NCBI GenBank assembly: GCA_030760725.1
Contig: JASWHV010000012.1
Span: 39,153,652-39,217,651 of the forward strand
DNA from: Neostapfia colusana
Taxonomy: Eukaryota; Streptophyta; Magnoliopsida; Poales; Poaceae
Length of the DNA stretch: 64,000 bases
Direction of reading: 5' to 3'
Within the stretch, counting starts at the first letter, position 1; each line of letters opens with the position of its first letter. A program made the position numbers and the translations under genes. Shown in pieces: positions 1 through 11,300 of this stretch. The notes below the pieces were generated by a model. That model saw nothing but the letters and a program-made list of their open reading frames with translations, did not search any database and had not been told where the DNA came from.

Positions 1-2
1 CT

Positions 3-3000
3 AATATGATGATTCCAAAGGCACCTCTGTGCTTAGGTGGGAAGCTATATCCCACCACCTTGATAATCCTTATGGGACAAAAGATTGATGCAATCTTAGG
101 GATGTCATGGCTGCAATACCATGGCGCTGTCCTAGAGACTCGGACACGGACGGTTCACTTAAATTCTCCATTCCACCGTCCGCATTCCATGGTATTAGAC
201 ACGCCAGTCCGGGAAGTTTTAGCAATTAATAATGCTGAAGTTCTCAAGTTAGAAGACATCCCCGTAGTCCGGGAGTATCCTGATGTGTTCCCGGATGATC
301 TTCCGGGCATGCCACCTGAGCGGGATGTCGAGTTCAAGATTGAGCTCGCACCCGGGACTACGCCCATATCCCGGAGACCATACAAGATGGCTCCGAATGA
401 GCTGGCTGAACTGAAAGAACAGCTCAATGATCTGTTGAGCAAGGGTTTCATTAGGCCGAGTTCATCGCCTTGGGGATGCTCGGCGCTATTCGTGAAGAAG
501 AAGGATGAGACCCTGAGGCTGTGTGTGGATTACCGGCCGCTCAACGCCGTCACTATCAAGAATAAGTACCCACTGCCCCGTATTGACATCTTGTTTGATC
601 AACTTGTGGGGGCAAGTGTATTCTCAAAGATGGACCTTCGCTCTGGATATCACCAGATCAAGATCCGGGTGGAGGATATCCCGAAGACGGCGTTCTCGAC
701 GAGATACGGCTTATACGAATATCTCGTCATGTCTTTTGGTCTCACAAATGCTCCAGCCCATTTCATGTATCTCATGAACTCGGTGTTCATGCCGGAGCTG
801 GACAAGTTCGTGGTAGTGTTCATCGACGACATCTTGGTTTACTCCAAGACCGAAGCTGAACATGCCGAACACTTGCGGATCGTTCTTCAACGATTGCGAG
901 ACCACAAACTCTACGCCAAGTTCAGCAAATGCGAATTTTGGATCAGCCAAGTGCCATTCTTGGGACATATCATCTCAGCTGAAGGCATTGCGGTTGACCC
1001 AAGTAAAATCGAGCAAGTGTTGAAATGGAAAGCTCCCACTTCAGTCCATGAAGTCAGAAGCTTCCTCGGGTTAGCGGGATACTACCGGAGGTTCATTCTG
1101 AGCTTCTCCAAGCTCGCTAAGCCGATGACAGAGTTGCTGAAGAAAGGGACAAAATATGTTTGGAACACCGCGTGTGAAGGAGCGTTCCGAACATTGGTGA
1201 AGCATCTCACAACAGCCCCGGTGTTAGCTCAGCCAGATACAACAAAGCCCTTCGACGTGTATTGTGACGCGTCCGGTATTGGGCTTGGCTGCGTGTTGAT
1301 GCAGGAAGGACGTGTGGTCGCTTATGGCTCACGCCAACTTCGGAACCATGAGCAGCACTACCCGACTCACGATCTTGAACTTGCTGCCGTGGTGTTGGCG
1401 CTGAAAATGTGGAGGCACTATCTCCTGGGGAACTTGGTGCATCTCTACACCGACCACAAGAGCTTGAAATACATTTTCACCCAGAAGGAGCTGAACATGA
1501 GGCAGAGGAGGTGGTTAGAACTGATCAAAGATTATGAGATTGAGATCCATTACCACCCCGGCAAGGCGAATGTGGTTGCCGACGCGCTGAGTCGGAAATC
1601 GCATGTCCATCACCTCACCATTACACCGGTGGAGGAGGAAGAGCCAAGTTTATACTTGGTTCCTTATGGATCGCTGTACAACCTTGCCCTCATCCCTACT
1701 ATTAGGGAGGACATCATTGCAGCTCAGAAAACGGATAAAGGCATGGCACATCTCCGGAGACGGATAGACAATGGAGAAATTAAATGTTTCCGGAAGGATG
1801 ATGAGGGGACGCTGTGGTTCAATGACCGCATAGTCGTACCCCGAGATATGGAGTTGAGGAAAAAGATCCTCGATGAAGCTCACTTGTCCAAATACTCCAT
1901 TCATCCGGGCAGCAACAAAATGTACCAAAATTTGAAAAAGAAATTTTGGTGGACGCGGATGAAGCGGGAGGTAGCTAAGTACGTATCCGAGTGCGATACG
2001 TGTAGACGAGTGAAAGCTGATCATATGAAGAAATCAGGGCTGCTGCAACCCCTGAAGATCCCGGCATGGAAATGGGAAGATGTGAGCATGGATTTCATTG
2101 TGGGATTACCCCTAACAGCCAACAAGCATGATTCCATATGGGTAATCGTTGATCGGTTAACCAAGACGGCTCATTTCATTCCGGTGAATACACGTTACAA
2201 TGCCGGCAAATATGCGGAGCTATACATAGCGAAGATTCTATGCCTATACGGGGTACCCAAGACCATTGTCTCAGATCGAGGTGCACTATTTGTATCTCGC
2301 TTTTGGGAGCAGCTACACGCTGCATTGGGTACTAAGTTGATCAGGAGCTCCGCCTATCACCCTCAGACTGATGGTCAGACAGAAAGGGTGAATCAAGTCC
2401 TGGAAGACATGTTGAGAGCATGTGCCATCCACCATGGTAGGAACTGGGATGATCACCTACCATTGGTGGAATTCTCGTACAACAACGGTTATCAGGCGAG
2501 TATCAAGATGGCACCCTATGAAGTTCTCTACGGTCGTAAATGCCGCACCCCATTAAATTGGTGCGAGTCCGGTGAAAGGGTCACATTCGGGGTTGATGTG
2601 GTGAACGACGCCGAGGAGCGCGTTCGGACAATTCAAGCCAATTTGAAGGCCGCTCAATCCCGACAGAAGAGCTACGCTGATAAGAGGCGTAGGCCGTTGC
2701 ACTTTGACGTTGGGGAACACGTGTACCTCCGCGTGTCTCCAATGAAGGGCGTGCACCGATTAGGTGTGAAGGGGAAGCTCGCTCCCCGTTTCATTGGACC
2801 CTATGCTATCACCGAGAAGTGTGGACCAGCAGCGTATCGATTGGAGCTACCGGCATCTCTGACTGGTGTCCATGATATTTTCCATGTTTCGCAACTGCGG
2901 AAATGCTTGAAGCATACAACTGCTGTTCCTACCGAAGACATCGGCGAGCTGAAGCCGGATTTAACATATGATGAATATCCGGTGGGAATTCTTGATGAGA

Positions 3001-3140
3001 AAGCCAGGACCACGCGTAGCAGAACGTTGTGGTTCTACAAAATACTCTGGAGTAACCACACCGCCGAGGAAGCGACGTGGGAGAGCGAGGAGTTCCTTCA
3101 CTCAAATTACCCGGAGTTCTTGGCTTCTCAACACGGGTAA
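3..3140 (+). CDS. Pol polyprotein fragment (protease C-terminus, RT, RNase H, integrase, chromodomain)
   Basis: The reading frame is open from the window edge to a stop at 3140, so this is the C-terminal 1045 or so residues of a Gag-Pol. The fragment begins inside the retropepsin domain, after the DSG active site but including the ILGMSWL segment. Reverse transcriptase follows, with the FIDD catalytic pair at about residues 275-276. RNase H shows CDASGIGLG and the TDHKSL segment. Integrase has an HHCC zinc-binding region, then D697, D758 and E794 (spacing 60 and 35 residues), then a GKLAPRFIGP module. A chromodomain-like tail contains FYKILWSNHT and ATWESEEF. No stop or frameshift is visible, unlike the related element B. 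Translation would come from a genomic-length or spliced RNA as one polyprotein cut by its own protease. Clade assignment to Tekay-type chromoviruses is from general family knowledge. Confidence 0.93.
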   Translation, partial: NMMIPKAPLCLGGKLYPTTLIILMGQKIDAILGMSWLQYHGAVLETRTRTVHLNSPFHRPHSMVLDTPVREVLAINNAEVLKLEDIPVVREYPDVFPDDLPGMPPERDVEFKIELAPGTTPISRRPYKMAPNELAELKEQLNDLLSKGFIRPSSSPWGCSALFVKKKDETLRLCVDYRPLNAVTIKNKYPLPRIDILFDQLVGASVFSKMDLRSGYHQIKIRVEDIPKTAFSTRYGLYEYLVMSFGLTNAPAHFMYLMNSVFMPELDKFVVVFIDDILVYSKTEAEHAEHLRIVLQRLRDHKLYAKFSKCEFWISQVPFLGHIISAEGIAVDPSKIEQVLKWKAPTSVHEVRSFLGLAGYYRRFILSFSKLAKPMTELLKKGTKYVWNTACEGAFRTLVKHLTTAPVLAQPDTTKPFDVYCDASGIGLGCVLMQEGRVVAYGSRQLRNHEQHYPTHDLELAAVVLALKMWRHYLLGNLVHLYTDHKSLKYIFTQKELNMRQRRWLELIKDYEIEIHYHPGKANVVADALSRKSHVHHLTITPVEEEEPSLYLVPYGSLYNLALIPTIREDIIAAQKTDKGMAHLRRRIDNGEIKCFRKDDEGTLWFNDRIVVPRDMELRKKILDEAHLSKYSIHPGSNKMYQNLKKKFWWTRMKREVAKYVSECDTCRRVKADHMKKSGLLQPLKIPAWKWEDVSMDFIVGLPLTANKHDSIWVIVDRLTKTAHFIPVNTRYNAGKYAELYIAKILCLYGVPKTIVSDRGALFVSRFWEQLHAALGTKLIRSSAYHPQTDGQTERVNQVLEDMLRACAIHHGRNWDDHLPLVEFSYNNGYQASIKMAPYEVLYGRKCRTPLNWCESGERVTFGVDVVNDAEERVRTIQANLKAAQSRQKSYADKRRRPLHFDVGEHVYLRVSPMKGVHRLGVKGKLAPRFIGPYAITEKCGPAAYRLELPASLTGVHDIFHVSQLRKCLKHTTAVPTEDIGELKPDLTYDEYPVGILDEKARTTRSRTLWFYKILWSNHTAEEATWESEEFLHSNYPEFLASQHG

Positions 3141-3193
3141 GTCCCTATTACATCACTATCTCTTCTTTTATAATCTCGGGACGAGATTCTTTT

Positions 3194-3206
3194 AAGGGGG
3201 GAGGGA
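3194..3206 (+). other. Polypurine tract of element A
   Basis: A purine run, AAGGGGGGAGGGA, lies directly before the LTR start TGTAAAAGCCC. In LTR retrotransposons this RNA segment resists RNase H and primes plus-strand DNA. The upstream CTCGGGACGAGATTC block is shared by all elements in the window. Confidence 0.9.
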
Positions 3207-6200
3207 TGTAAAAGCCCAAGAAAAGGGACTTGTAAAAACTTTTCTTCACTTCACCACACCTCAGCTCTTGTTGTGGATGGCTGGTAAGGAATGGGAGGAG
3301 CAAGTAACCTCTATCAAAGAAGTGGTTAGAGGGGAAACTTACACTTTCACAACATGGGAAAATTATACACATATGATCACACATGAGAGTGTGTTTCCAA
3401 ACTGTTGCATTCAAACTCAGGATTTCAGCAGCTAAACCAAGGATCAAAGTGCATAATTGGATTCCTCAGGTCCAAATTAGTGGGGAGGCAAAGTTTCAGA
3501 AATTTTCAAAAAGATTTGCTACCCATTTTTCCAAAAAGGATCCAAATATGCCAAGAATTCAAATATACATTTGAATTTGAGGTAAATTTGCCAAACAATA
3601 CCAATGTAGCTCAGTTGAAGATTTCCAACGATTGAATTCATCTTTTGTCAAGTTTTGGAGATCTTTTGAGAGGGGGTAGAGCACTGACCAGTGGGGCCCA
3701 CATGTCATTGGGTGAAATAGACTTAGCCCCCAAGTCTGCTCTCTGTTTTTCAGTCAACCGAGCGCAGCCAGCTGCCGCGCGCGCACCGCCGGCCGAACGG
3801 CCACCTCCTGGTTCCCGTCGCTCGCGCTGGCAGCCGGGGAACGGCGTGCCCTCTCCTCTACATGACCCCCTCGCCAAGCCACCGAAGACGTACGCGTGCT
3901 TCTTTGCAAAACAGCGAGCCCCCGCTCTGCTCGGTCACCGACGCCGCTCCCCCGATCCTCCCCTGCACGCCGACGTCCGCTCGGCCTTTGCCCGAGCTCC
4001 CAACGCAGAAAGAGAGCGTCGGTGTGTGCTCTAGCTAGCCATCTCACCACCCCACGGTGTTAGCACCGCACTCGACCACAAATCGACGATCGCCACTGAG
4101 AGCTCAGGCCACCGGCGGAAAGGCGCGAACTGCTCCCCGTGGACAGCACGCCACGGCCAGTTTCACCGCCGGACTTCTACACAGAAAAGGTGCGCCTTAG
4201 CCTCCAGATCGTGTAGCTGCAACCCTTCTAACCATTGGTAGATGGTGCGCTGAGAATTCCTAAGGATCCCGAGAACTAGTGCAACCGGGTAAGGATCGGT
4301 CTACCCCGAAATTCGAGCTGCACCGTCCAATCCAGCTCGAGTGAGCTTACACATACCTTCCTCACTTCCTAGCGGCCCTCCTCGACCAAGAATAAAGGGA
4401 AATGACCCAGAAATGGCCGGGTTTAGGTTGTTTCTCGGGCCGCCATAGGATAACAGCTCGGTTCACCGTGAAGCTCTAGGTTGTTGACCTTTTCATGGGG
4501 TTTGGCGGCCATTTCCATCACCCTCGAGCTCCCGTGGTGCTCTCCGACCCTTTGCCAATCATTTTGATGCGTTATAACGCATTCCCGACCACGCCGGAAC
4601 CCTAACCGCCACTGTCACCGTCGGGAGCCCTGTTCCGGTGAGCTACGGCCGCCGGCGACGCCACCGACGAGTTCAGCGATGTGAGTTAGGGCGGGGCGGC
4701 AAGTTTGGGGCCGGGAGACGGCCGGGAGAGCAGTTCCGGCGAAGCTCGTCGGAGTGCGCCGCCGCGGGCCCCTGTTTGGCGCGAGGAAGGGGAAGACTGC
4801 CGGGTGGGACCCACCGGCAGACATTTAAACATTTTGAAATGTCCAGTTTGTAGTTCAAACTTTGGAGGACCACAACTTGGGTTAGGAGAATCCAAAAATC
4901 ATGAAACAAATTTTGTTGGATTCCTCTAACAGAGTACAATCCAAATCTGAAACCCAATTTTTATAAAACCCAGTAATTAATTCTGGAAAATTCTTTAAAG
5001 CTTTTCAGCAAAAGAATTTTAGAGGGAGTTTGGTTCATCCAAAAATTCCCAAATTTTGCCAGAATGTTCTTTAGGACATTAGTAGACCCCTGTAAAAGTT
5101 TCAGACCATTTGGAGTTGATTTGGCCAGAGCAATTCAAATTGGAAGGTACTGTGTTCATTTGAATACAGAAACATTTTCAGAGAATTTCCAAAAACTTGG
5201 AAATTCAGTTCTGGGAAATTCTTAACTCCAAAAATACTAGAAAAATTCATGCAAACTCTAGGAGCTATAATTGAAATTGTAGTTCATTAAGTTGGGTATG
5301 AACAGGGGTCTGACCTCAGAATTAATTCCTCCTTGCTTATTTGCTAAAGAAATTACTCTGAGCAAACCATTCCATGAAAAGTGCTAAGGTTTGGTCCAGA
5401 GAGTTTTCTTGTGACAAGGAACTCACACAAAAATTCTCAGCTCCATTGGAGCTCTAGATCACCCCTGTCCTGCGTAACCAATTAAGGGATTAATATGGAA
5501 AAGGGGGGAAAACCACTTAGCATTTAGCCATGTGATTAAGTCCAAACCACCAACACCAGTTCATATTTAAATTCTTAAACAAAGTTCCAGGTGTTAGAGG
5601 CTGGTTATTAGAACCAATAGTAGAAGTTTTACTCTAAAACTCACATTTACATCTAAATTAACATGTAGTATTTCATTAACGTGTAGCTGTTGAAGAAGAG
5701 ACTCCGGAAGTGCTGGACTTCCTCCTTCCGGACGAAGAACTAACTCCTGACCAGCAGCAACAAGGCAAGCCCCGGTTTGCATTAACCCTTTTTAAAAGCT
5801 TTACTTTGTTCACATGTGTCATATGAAGTATGTATATGTGCATTAGGTATAGAATGAATGAAACCCCACTTGCATAACCAAAGGTTCCTAAAAGAGTGAG
5901 GGTAGTGTCAAGGACCTCGAGTAGACAGGCTATGCTTAATGAGTCATAGGACTTCGGTACAAGTCGAGTAGTTGGAATCTACTCGCGAGATAGGCTTGGG
6001 ACACACGGGTTCGGTTGAGTGATGTGAGATCACTTTAGTAATGAAAATGAGACTAGGCAGGGGCTAGGGCGCAGCAGGAGAGAGTCTTGTGTGCGCAGCC
6101 CTGCCCGTGTCGATTGAGGACCGATCCGTGTGCAGCCCTGCTGAACAAGTATTGAACGTACCGAAGGCATATCGGATATATGGGCCCCGATAAACTGATG

Positions 6201-7148
6201 TAGCCTAAACCTCCGGGCGTCGAGGCATAGCACACCGATTTATAGGTGTAGGTTGAGGGCAGCAAGGTGGAAATCTGCCAACGGGCATAGAGAGATGCTC
6301 CGTGTGGGGAACCTCCTGCTCGTTTCGGTGCGACCGGTTCGACGTTTGGGCTGTTGGGTGAAATGTTGTACCGTACGACATCGAGTGAGCGTGCTGTGCA
6401 GCTCCACGGGTGGGCGTACGTGACGTACTCTTTGGGTTTTCCCTGCAGGTGTATATCGAGTCGATTTGCCGTCCCTCGCGGTGACGAGTACTGCTTGTTC
6501 ACTGCGTCGTAACGTAGACTAATGGATGAAATATGTTGATTCAATGATGCTGATTGATATAATTGTATTGCTACATGTGTGCCACCAAATACTGCTTACT
6601 AAATTTCAGATTTCATGAACTGTTAACTTGTTGCTAAAAGATGAACTAAGGATGAACTTGTAGGCGTGTCGTTTTGGCTGAAATGTTACTAACCTATGTC
6701 TTGGTATACCTCATGTAGAGTTTCATGCTTAGGTGAGTCGGTTAAGCCTTGCTGAGCCTTTGTGCTCACGGTTGCTGCTTAAGTGTTTTTCAGGTGAGGA
6801 GCCACCCACGGACTTGGAGTACGAGTCCACCGGCGAGGGTTACCCTCCGTCGGGGACCACGGCTGAGTGGGAGCCGTACACGCCGCGCTGAGCTGAGACG
6901 TGCAGCTAGTGTGGGTTGCCCTAGGGCTGGGCAACCGACTTTTGCTAGATAGGCGGGCGTGAGTTGTGTAGTGTAGTCTTCCGCTGTGTAATAGAACAAT
7001 AATTGTAACTGAAGTTTGTACTTTTTTGTACAGTTTCAGCTGTTTTTCCCATGTAATATACTGTGTTCTTATGACGTGTGCTGTCGGGTGTCGCATCGCG
7101 CGGCACCACCCTCTGCGATCCTGGATGAGCGGATTCCGGTCCGCCACA
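3207..7148 (+). repeat. 3' LTR of element A (3942 bp)
   Basis: The LTR starts TGTAAAAGCCC after the polypurine tract and ends GGTCCGCCACA. The end was set by matching the B and C 5' LTRs, which finish with the same words just before their primer sites. It has three zones. An AT-rich start (3207-3760) is followed by a GC-rich zone (about 3760-4800) full of meaningless open frames. A region containing the shared block GGCAAGCCCCGGTTTGCA (about 5763) runs to the end. The last zone is conserved in every LTR family here and probably covers R and U5. A stem-loop lies at 7087-7107. I see no cellular gene inside; the frames at 3645-4034 and 6053-6544 are chance. Confidence 0.9.
5965..5985 (+). other. 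Conserved stem-loop in the middle of the LTR
   Basis: Arms CGAGTAG and CTACTCG enclose the loop TTGGAAT. The same hairpin occurs in F (42562-42582, with one G.T pair), in G near 60260, and on the minus strand in the E LTR and in the 54040-57336 LTR. Its function is unknown. It lies in the part of the LTR likely to be transcribed. Confidence 0.6.
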
Positions 7149-8250
7149 GCAGTGCTCACCGGCGTGTCCGAGACTGTCCTTGCTCAGCCGTGAAAGGCCC
7201 TCTGTTGGGCTGTCACCGTGAGCCGAGTGGTGGCGGTTTCTCGGGTGTTGCTCGGAAACGTGGAGCTAAGGCTGGGGAAGGGCCGAACTCGACTTCTCTC
7301 GTGCCGAGGAGGTAGAGGACGAGCAGCTTGTGTGGTTTTGTGGCTAGGAGAGGCGCTGCTCGCAGTGAATTTCCGGGTTTCGATCGAACGAAGACGGCGG
7401 CGTGCGCTCGGTCGTTTCTTGGGCAACAGAACACGGCGCCTCTGTTCAGCGGTGTAGGTGCGTGATGATCGGCGGAAGCAGCTGGCCAGCGCGAGGGAGG
7501 AAGCCGGAGCTGGCTGCATCGCCTCACGTGGGGGCGTCCGAAGGATCGGCTCGGTGGCACGCCGGGAGCGTTTGCTTTGGTGAGAAGCCGAACCCGTTCA
7601 GCTGAAACCAATTTCCCCCACTGACCTGTGGGTCCCTGTCCCCTCTAATCCCCTTTCCAATTCTTTTTATTTCTGTTGGCACTCAATTATCTCCAGCTAC
7701 TCACAATTTAATGTGAGACTTAGTCACCAAGTCTCTGTTTGAATTTGAATTCTCAAATTCAAACTTTGTTTGATTAAATTTGCTTCATATTTAAACTGAA
7801 ATTCAAATTCAGTTTTGAATTCTTGCAAATTTAGCTCTTGACAAGGTGAACTCGAATGGGGACGAAAATTGGTGGGTTTACTCAGAAAAATGTGCTGAGT
7901 GTAGGTATGAAGCTAACTTTTGAATTTGGGTGATGAAAGTTGCTGCGATTTGAATTTACATTCAAATTGGCCTCCTTTTCAAATAACCCAAAAGTGCCTC
8001 AAAAAATGTTGAATTTGGATGAACTTTGGACTGAACCTTCCCAAGACTTTTTAAATTCTAGGGGTGAGCTCAACCTCTCATGTTCATGTGTAGAAACCCT
8101 ACTTTGTGAAAGTGAAGGCTTTCCCCTCTAATCACTCTTTTGATGGAGGTTACTTGCTCTTCACAACATTTTCTAAGGTGTCCACAATAAAAACTGTGGT
8201 ATTGTGAGGTGAAGAAAAATTTTGCAAGTCCCTTTTCTTGGGCTTTTACA
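7149..8250 (-). repeat. Partial 3' LTR of element B (first 1.1 kb)
   Basis: On the minus strand it begins TGTAAAAGCCC at 8250, right after B's polypurine tract. The first 170 bp or so track the A LTR, but the rest (AT-rich, with repeated AATTCAAA words) resembles the U3 of the D/E family. The LTR stops at 7149, where element A's 3' LTR ends. The remaining 2.8 kb should lie left of A, outside the window. Confidence 0.8.
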
Positions 8251-8268
8251 TCCCTCCCCCCTTAAAAG
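8251..8268 (-). other. Polypurine tract of element B
   Basis: The minus-strand sequence CTTTTAAGGGGGGAGGGA abuts the LTR start at 8250. It matches the position and composition of the tract in element A. Confidence 0.88.
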
Positions 8269-8316
8269 AATCTCATCCCGAGATTATAAAAGAAAAGATA
8301 GCAATGTAATAGGGAC

Positions 8317-11300
8317 TTACCTGTGTTGAGAAGCCATGAACTCCGGGTACTCTGAGCGAAGGAACTCCTCGCTCTCCCACGTCGCTTCTTCGGCGGTGTG
8401 GTTGCTCCAGAGTATTTTGTAGAACCACAACGTTCTGCTACGTGTGGTTCGGGCTTTCTCATCAAGAATTCCCACCGGATACTCCTCATATGTTAAATCC
8501 GGTTTCAGCTCGCCGATGTCTTCGGTAGGAACAGCAGCTGTATGCTTCAAGCATTTTCGCAGTTGCGAAACATGGAAAACATCATGCACACCAGCCAGAG
8601 ATGCCGGTAGTTCCAACCGATACGCCACTGGTCGACACTTCTCGGTGATAGCGTAGGGTCCAATAAAACGGGGAGCGAGCTTCCCCTTCACACCAAACCG
8701 GTGCACGCCCTTCATCGGAGACACTCAGAGGTACACGTGTTCCCCAACGTCGAAGTGCAACGGTCTACGCCTCTTATCAGCGTAGCTCTTCTGCCGGGAT
8801 TGAGCGGCCTTCAAGTTAGCTTGAATCGCCCGAACGCGCTCTTCGGCGTCGTTCACCACATCAACCACCAATGTGACCCTTTCACCGGACTCGCACCAAT
8901 TTAATGGGGTGCGGCATTTGCGACCGTAGAGAGCTTCGTAGGGTGCCATCTTGATACTCGCCTGATAGCCGTTGTTGTACGAGAATTCCGCCAATGGTAG
9001 GTGATCATCCCAGTTCCTACCATGGTGGATGGCACATGCTCTCAACATATCTTCCAAAACTTGATTCACCCTCTCTGTCTGGCCATCTGTCTGAGGGTGA
9101 TAGGGGGAGCTCCTGATCAACTTAGTACCCAATGCAGCGTGTAGCTGCTCCCAAAAGCGAGATACAAATAATGCACCTCGATCTGAGACAATGGTCTTGG
9201 GTACCCCGTATAGGCATAGAATCTTCGCTATGTATAGATCCGCATATTTGCCGGCATTGTAACGTGTATTCACCGGAATGATGTGAGCTGTCTTGGTTAA
9301 CCGATCAACGATTACCCATATGGAATCATGCTTGTTGGATGTTAGGGGTAATCCCACAATGAAATCCATGCTCACATCTTCCCATTTTCATACCGGAATC
9401 TTCAGGGGTTGCAACAGCCCTGATTTCTTCATGTGATCAGCTTTCACTCGTCTACATGTATCGCACTCGGATACATACTTAGCTACCTCCCGCTTCATCC
9501 GTGTCCACCAAAATTTCTTTTTCAAATCTTGGTACATCTTGTTGCTGCCCGGATGAATGGAGTATTTAGACAAGTGAGCTTCATCGAGGATTTTCTTCCT
9601 CAGTTCCATGTCCCGGGGTATGACTATGCGGTTGTTGAACCATAGCGTCCCCTCATCATCCTTCCGGAAACATTTAATCTCTCCATTGTCTATCCGTCTC
9701 CGGAGATGTGCCATGCCTTTGTCCGTCTTATGAGCTGCAACAATATCTTCCCTAATGGTAGGGATGAGGGCAAGGTTGTACAGAGATCCATAAGGAACCA
9801 AGTATAAACTTGGCTCTTCCTCCTCCACCGGTGTAATGGTGAGGTGATGGAAATGTGATTTCCGACTCAGCGCATCGGCAACCACATTCGCCTTGCCGGG
9901 GTGGTAGTGAATCTCAATTTCATAGTCCTTGATTAATTCTAACCACCTCCGTTGCCTCATGTTCAGCTCCTTCTGGGTGAAAATGTATTTCAAGCTCTTG
10001 TGGTCGGTGTAGAGATGCACCAAGTTCCCCAGGAGATAGTGCCTCCACATTTTTAGCGCCAACACCACGGCAGCAAGCTCAAGATCATGAGCCGGATAAT
10101 GCTGCTCATGGTTTCGAAGTTGGCGTGAGCCATAGGCGACCACACGTCCTTCCTGCATCAACACACAGCCGAGCCCAATACCGGACGCGTCACAATACAC
10201 GTCGAAGGGCTTTGTTGTATCCGGCTGAGCTGAGACTGGGGCTGTGGTGAGATGCTTCACCAATGCTTGGAACGCTCCTTCACACGCCGTGTTCCAAACA
10301 TATTTCGTCCCTTTCTTCAGCAATTCTGTCATCAGTTTAGCGAGCTTGGAGAAGCATGGAATGAATCACCCATAGTATCCAGCTAACCCGAGGAAGCTTC
10401 TGACTTCATGAACTGAAGTGGGAGCTTTCCATTTCAGCACTTGCTCTATTTTGCTTGGGTAAACTGCAATGCCTTCTGCTGAGATGATATGTCCCAAGAA
10501 TGGCACTTGGCTGATCCAAAACTTGCATTTGCTGAACTTGGCATAGAGCTTATGGTCTCGCAATCGTTGAAGAACGATTCTCAAGTGTTCGGCATGTTTG
10601 GCTTCTGTCTTGGAGTAAACCAAGATATCATCGATGAACACTACCACGAACTTGTCCAGCTCCGGCATGAACACCGAGTTCATGAGGTACATGAAATGGG
10701 ATGGAGCATTTGTGAGACCAAAGGACATTACGAGATATTCATATAACCCATATCTCGTCGAGAAGGCCGTCTTCGGGATATCCTCCGCCCGGATCTTGAT
10801 CTGGTGATATCCAGAGCGAAGGTCCATCTTTGAGAACACACTTGCCCCCACCAGTTGATAAAACAATATGTCGATGCGGGGCAGTGGGTACTTATTCTTG
10901 ATGGTGACGGCGTTGAGCGGCCGGTAATCCACACACAGCCTCAGAGTTTCATCCTTATTCTTCACGAACAGCGCCGAGCATCCCCAAGGCGAGGAACTCG
11001 GCCTAATGAAACCCTTGCCCAACATATCATTGAGCTGTTCTTTCAGTTCCGCCAGCTCATTTGGAGCCATCTTGTATGGTCTCCGTGATATGGGCGTAGT
11101 CCCGGGTGCAAGTTCAATCTTGAACTCGACATCCCGCTCAGGTGGCATGCCCGGAAGATCATCCGGAAACACATCAGAATACTCCCGGACTACGGGGATG
11201 TCTTCTAACTTGAGAGCTTCAGCATTATTAACTGCTAAAACTTCCCGGACTGGCGTGTCTAACACCATGGAATGCGGACGGTGGAATGGCGAATTTAAGT

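Larger units (their letters stand above)
1..7148 (+). mobile_element. Element A: Ty3/gypsy LTR retrotransposon, left part outside window
   Basis: This entry groups the Pol fragment, polypurine tract and 3' LTR that lie in order on the plus strand. The 5' LTR, leader, gag and protease active site lie left of the window. The 3' LTR ends in CCGCCACA at 7148. The next bases, GCAGT at 7149-7153, are then the candidate target-site copy. The following sequence is the U3 part of element B's 3' LTR in the opposite orientation, so A probably inserted into that LTR. The absence of stops in the coding part suggests A is younger than B, C, D and E. Confidence 0.88.

Noticed and set aside
3645..4034. Open frame of 129 codons in A's LTR
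   Set aside because: It lies in the GC-rich LTR zone, overlaps open frames on other strands, has no domain and is not kept in other LTRs of the family.
6053..6544. Antisense frame of 163 codons in A's LTR
   Set aside because: The corresponding LTR part in B, C and the C/D LTR does not keep it open; it is a by-product of the conserved R/U5 region.
3207..8250. Large palindrome formed by the A and B LTRs
   Set aside because: The two LTRs are in opposite orientation, but B's is only 1.1 kb and differs in sequence after the first 170 bp or so. Insertion of A into B's LTR explains it without a true inverted repeat.
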